From the NCBI GenBank assembly GCA_029880275.1, contig JAOUOQ010000133.1:1-5502 (forward strand): a DNA stretch of 5,502 nucleotides, written 5' to 3'. This stretch comes from Candidatus Aminicenantota bacterium. Its GTDB lineage: Bacteria > Acidobacteriota > B3-B38 > Guanabaribacteriales > B3-B38. Below, piece after piece: positions 4,550 through 5,502 of the stretch. The position numbers and the translations under genes are program-made. Numbering within the stretch: the first letter of the stretch is position 1; each line of letters starts with the position of its first letter. The notes beneath the pieces are model-generated. The model was not told where the DNA came from. It searched no databases and saw only the letters and a program-made list of their open reading frames with translations.

Positions 4550-5502
4550 ATGAGGAGGTCATTAACTTCTGGGATTTTTGTAGTGTTTTGTTTTTTAACG
4601 GTAACCATTCTGGCACAGGTGCCGCAGCTGCTTAACTATCAGGGGCGGCTGACCGATGATAAGGGAATACCGATTATTACCCCTACCACGCTGAGATTCA
4701 GCCTCTATCAGGGAGGGGATGCCGCCACCGCGGGCAGCGGCACCCTTTGCTACCAGGAGGATGCCTCGGTCACTCCGGATGACAACGGGGTGTTCAGCCA
4801 CCTCATCGGCTCGGGGATGGTCATCTTCGGAGCGCTGGATGCCACCGTCTTTCAGACCGCCGACCCGGTTTATCTGGAGATAACCATTGACCCTGCCGGT
4901 GCCAATGAGACCCTGCTGCCCCGCAAGCAGATAGTCACCGTGGGTTACAGCTTCAAATCGGAGCTGGCAGACGATGCCGACACTGTGGATGGTCAGGATG
5001 CCTCGGCTTTTGCCCCGGTGTTGCACAATCACGACCCGGATTATGTCAACGAGGGACAGGCTAATTCCGTCACCAGCGGAATGATAGTGGATGGGACCAT
5101 TGTTGACGCTGATATTAACGCATCAGCAAATATCGCTGGCTCCAAGATCGACCCCACTGGTTTAGATGCCGACCTGCTGGATGGGAAGGACTCCTTAGAA
5201 TTTGTGCATACGGCAGGGGATGATATGACCGGCACCCTTAATGTGAATACTACCACTCAATACGCTTTATATGGCAAAACTTCTCACACAAGCGGTCAGG
5301 GCGTTTATGGGTGGGCCACTCGCGCCTACGGCACCAATTATGGGGTATATGGTAGAAGCGATAGCAGCGAAGGTAGGGGCGTTTATGGGGAGGCCGCTGC
5401 CACCGAGGGCGTTACTCATGGGGTAATTGGTCTAAGCAAGAGCACCAGCGGCTCAGGCGTTTATGGGTTTGCCGAGGCTACCAGCGGCAGCACTATGGGT
5501 GT
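4550..5502 (+). CDS. secreted modular fibre-like repeat protein, copy 3, 3' end beyond window
   Basis: The frame is open from ATG 4550 to the window edge (317 codons plus 2 bases, no stop), so the absence of a C-terminal domain reflects the window and not a truncation. GGGAGG lies 5 nt upstream of ATG. The signal peptide (MRRSLTSG ... ILA-QVPQ) is nearly that of copy 2. The N-terminal domain (24-141) carries GTLCYQED and SHLIGSG as in copy 1 but VIFGALD as in copy 2. Only one complete 64-residue DG/HNHD repeat (142-205) is present before the partial unit (206-221) and GDDMTGTLNV, against two in copies 1 and 2. The Gly/Tyr repeats begin at about residue 238 and are still running at the edge. 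The product is expected to be a secreted or surface fibre-like protein. Confidence 0.92.
   Translation, partial: MRRSLTSGIFVVFCFLTVTILAQVPQLLNYQGRLTDDKGIPIITPTTLRFSLYQGGDAATAGSGTLCYQEDASVTPDDNGVFSHLIGSGMVIFGALDATVFQTADPVYLEITIDPAGANETLLPRKQIVTVGYSFKSELADDADTVDGQDASAFAPVLHNHDPDYVNEGQANSVTSGMIVDGTIVDADINASANIAGSKIDPTGLDADLLDGKDSLEFVHTAGDDMTGTLNVNTTTQYALYGKTSHTSGQGVYGWATRAYGTNYGVYGRSDSSEGRGVYGEAAATEGVTHGVIGLSKSTSGSGVYGFAEATSGSTMG
4973..5212 (+). repeat. DG/HNHD 192-bp in-gene repeat, copy 3 (1 full + 1 partial)
   Basis: One full unit lies at 4973-5164 and a partial unit at 5165-5212 (DADLLDGKDSLEFVHT). Exactly one 192-bp unit is missing relative to copies 1 and 2, in frame. HNHDPDYVNEGQ is kept, with VLHNH in place of VVHNH. 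Confidence 0.85.
5261..5502 (+). repeat. 26-residue Gly/Tyr-rich repeats, copy 3 (3 units visible)
   Basis: Units of 78 bp start at 5261, 5339 and 5417, and a fourth begins at 5495. They contain GQGVYGWATR, YGVYGRSDSS, GRGVYGEAAA, HGVIGLSKST and GSGVYGFAEA. YGVYGRSDSS resembles FGVFGRSDST of copy 1, so this repeat type is shared between copies at different positions in the array. Confidence 0.78.

Larger units (their letters stand above)
216..5502 (+). repeat. tandem array of promoter-leader-gene units
   Basis: The same unit is repeated in direct orientation: promoter, conserved leader, ribosome binding site, and paralogous gene. Homology begins just upstream of each promoter at the shared GTTATTT motif (220, 2278 and 4270). 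The -35 boxes lie at 231, 2289 and 4281 and the start codons at 509, 2566 and 4550, giving periods of about 2057 and 1984-1992 bp. The shorter second period reflects fewer 26-residue repeats in copy 2. Copy 0 at the left edge implies a further unit upstream, and copy 3 runs off the right edge. The layout is that expected from tandem segmental duplication that carried the regulatory region with the gene. Confidence 0.92.

Noticed and set aside
509..5502. Diversity-generating retroelement or prophage tail-fibre module
   Set aside because: The variable centres recall such systems, but there is no reverse transcriptase, template repeat, or neighbouring phage structural gene in the window. The variation is whole-repeat rather than clustered adenine substitution. 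Neighbouring sequence could still change this view.

Overview
The window holds a tandem array of at least four paralogous genes, all on the + strand, that encode secreted, modular, fibre-like proteins. In order: the last 23 codons of an upstream copy (copy 0, 1-72), two complete copies (copy 1, 509-2161, 550 aa; copy 2, 2566-4140, 524 aa), and a fourth copy cut by the window end (copy 3, 4550-5502, 317 codons visible). I see no credible gene on the - strand and no RNA gene, mobile element, CRISPR array or origin.

Each protein has the same layout. It starts with a Sec-type signal peptide ending in A-Q-V-P-Q, followed by a conserved N-terminal domain (NYQGRLTD... to ...VGYSFKSELA). Next come one or two complete 64-residue repeats (DADxxDG...HNHDPDYVN...ADINASANIA.SKI), then a phage-tail-fibre-like G..MTG.L motif and a variable run of 26-residue Gly/Tyr-rich repeats (GVYG/GVWG/GVRG). 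The last parts are a highly conserved C-terminal domain of about 110 residues (S/T-CVQ.I..GKKVLLYAMESPE... to ...YRIVAKRRGYEEVRFEE) and a variable Pro/Glu/Lys-rich tail. I recognise the general style (extracellular repeat proteins common in environmental bacterial genomes, with tail-fibre-like modules) but no named protein, so no gene symbols are given.

Each of copies 1, 2 and 3 has its own regulatory unit: a sigma70-like promoter (TTGACA, 17 nt, TAAACT or TAAGCT) with a near-perfect palindrome overlapping the -35 and spacer, then a strongly conserved untranslated leader of about 235-245 nt, then a GGGAGG ribosome binding site 5 nt before ATG. The duplicated unit is therefore promoter + leader + gene (periods of about 2.06 and 1.98 kb). 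The genes look independently transcribed by similarly controlled promoters rather than as one operon. The leader has invariant blocks and several possible hairpins and is the best candidate here for an undescribed regulatory RNA, though three close copies cannot prove a structure.

The organism is bacterial (TTGACA promoters, strong Shine-Dalgarno sites, Sec signal peptides), with mid-GC coding and AT-rich intergenic DNA. The protein style suggests an uncultured environmental lineage, but I cannot assign a phylum. The array probably diversifies by unequal crossing-over and gene conversion: repeat numbers differ between copies, the ends are homogenised, and copy 3 is a mosaic of features from copies 1 and 2.
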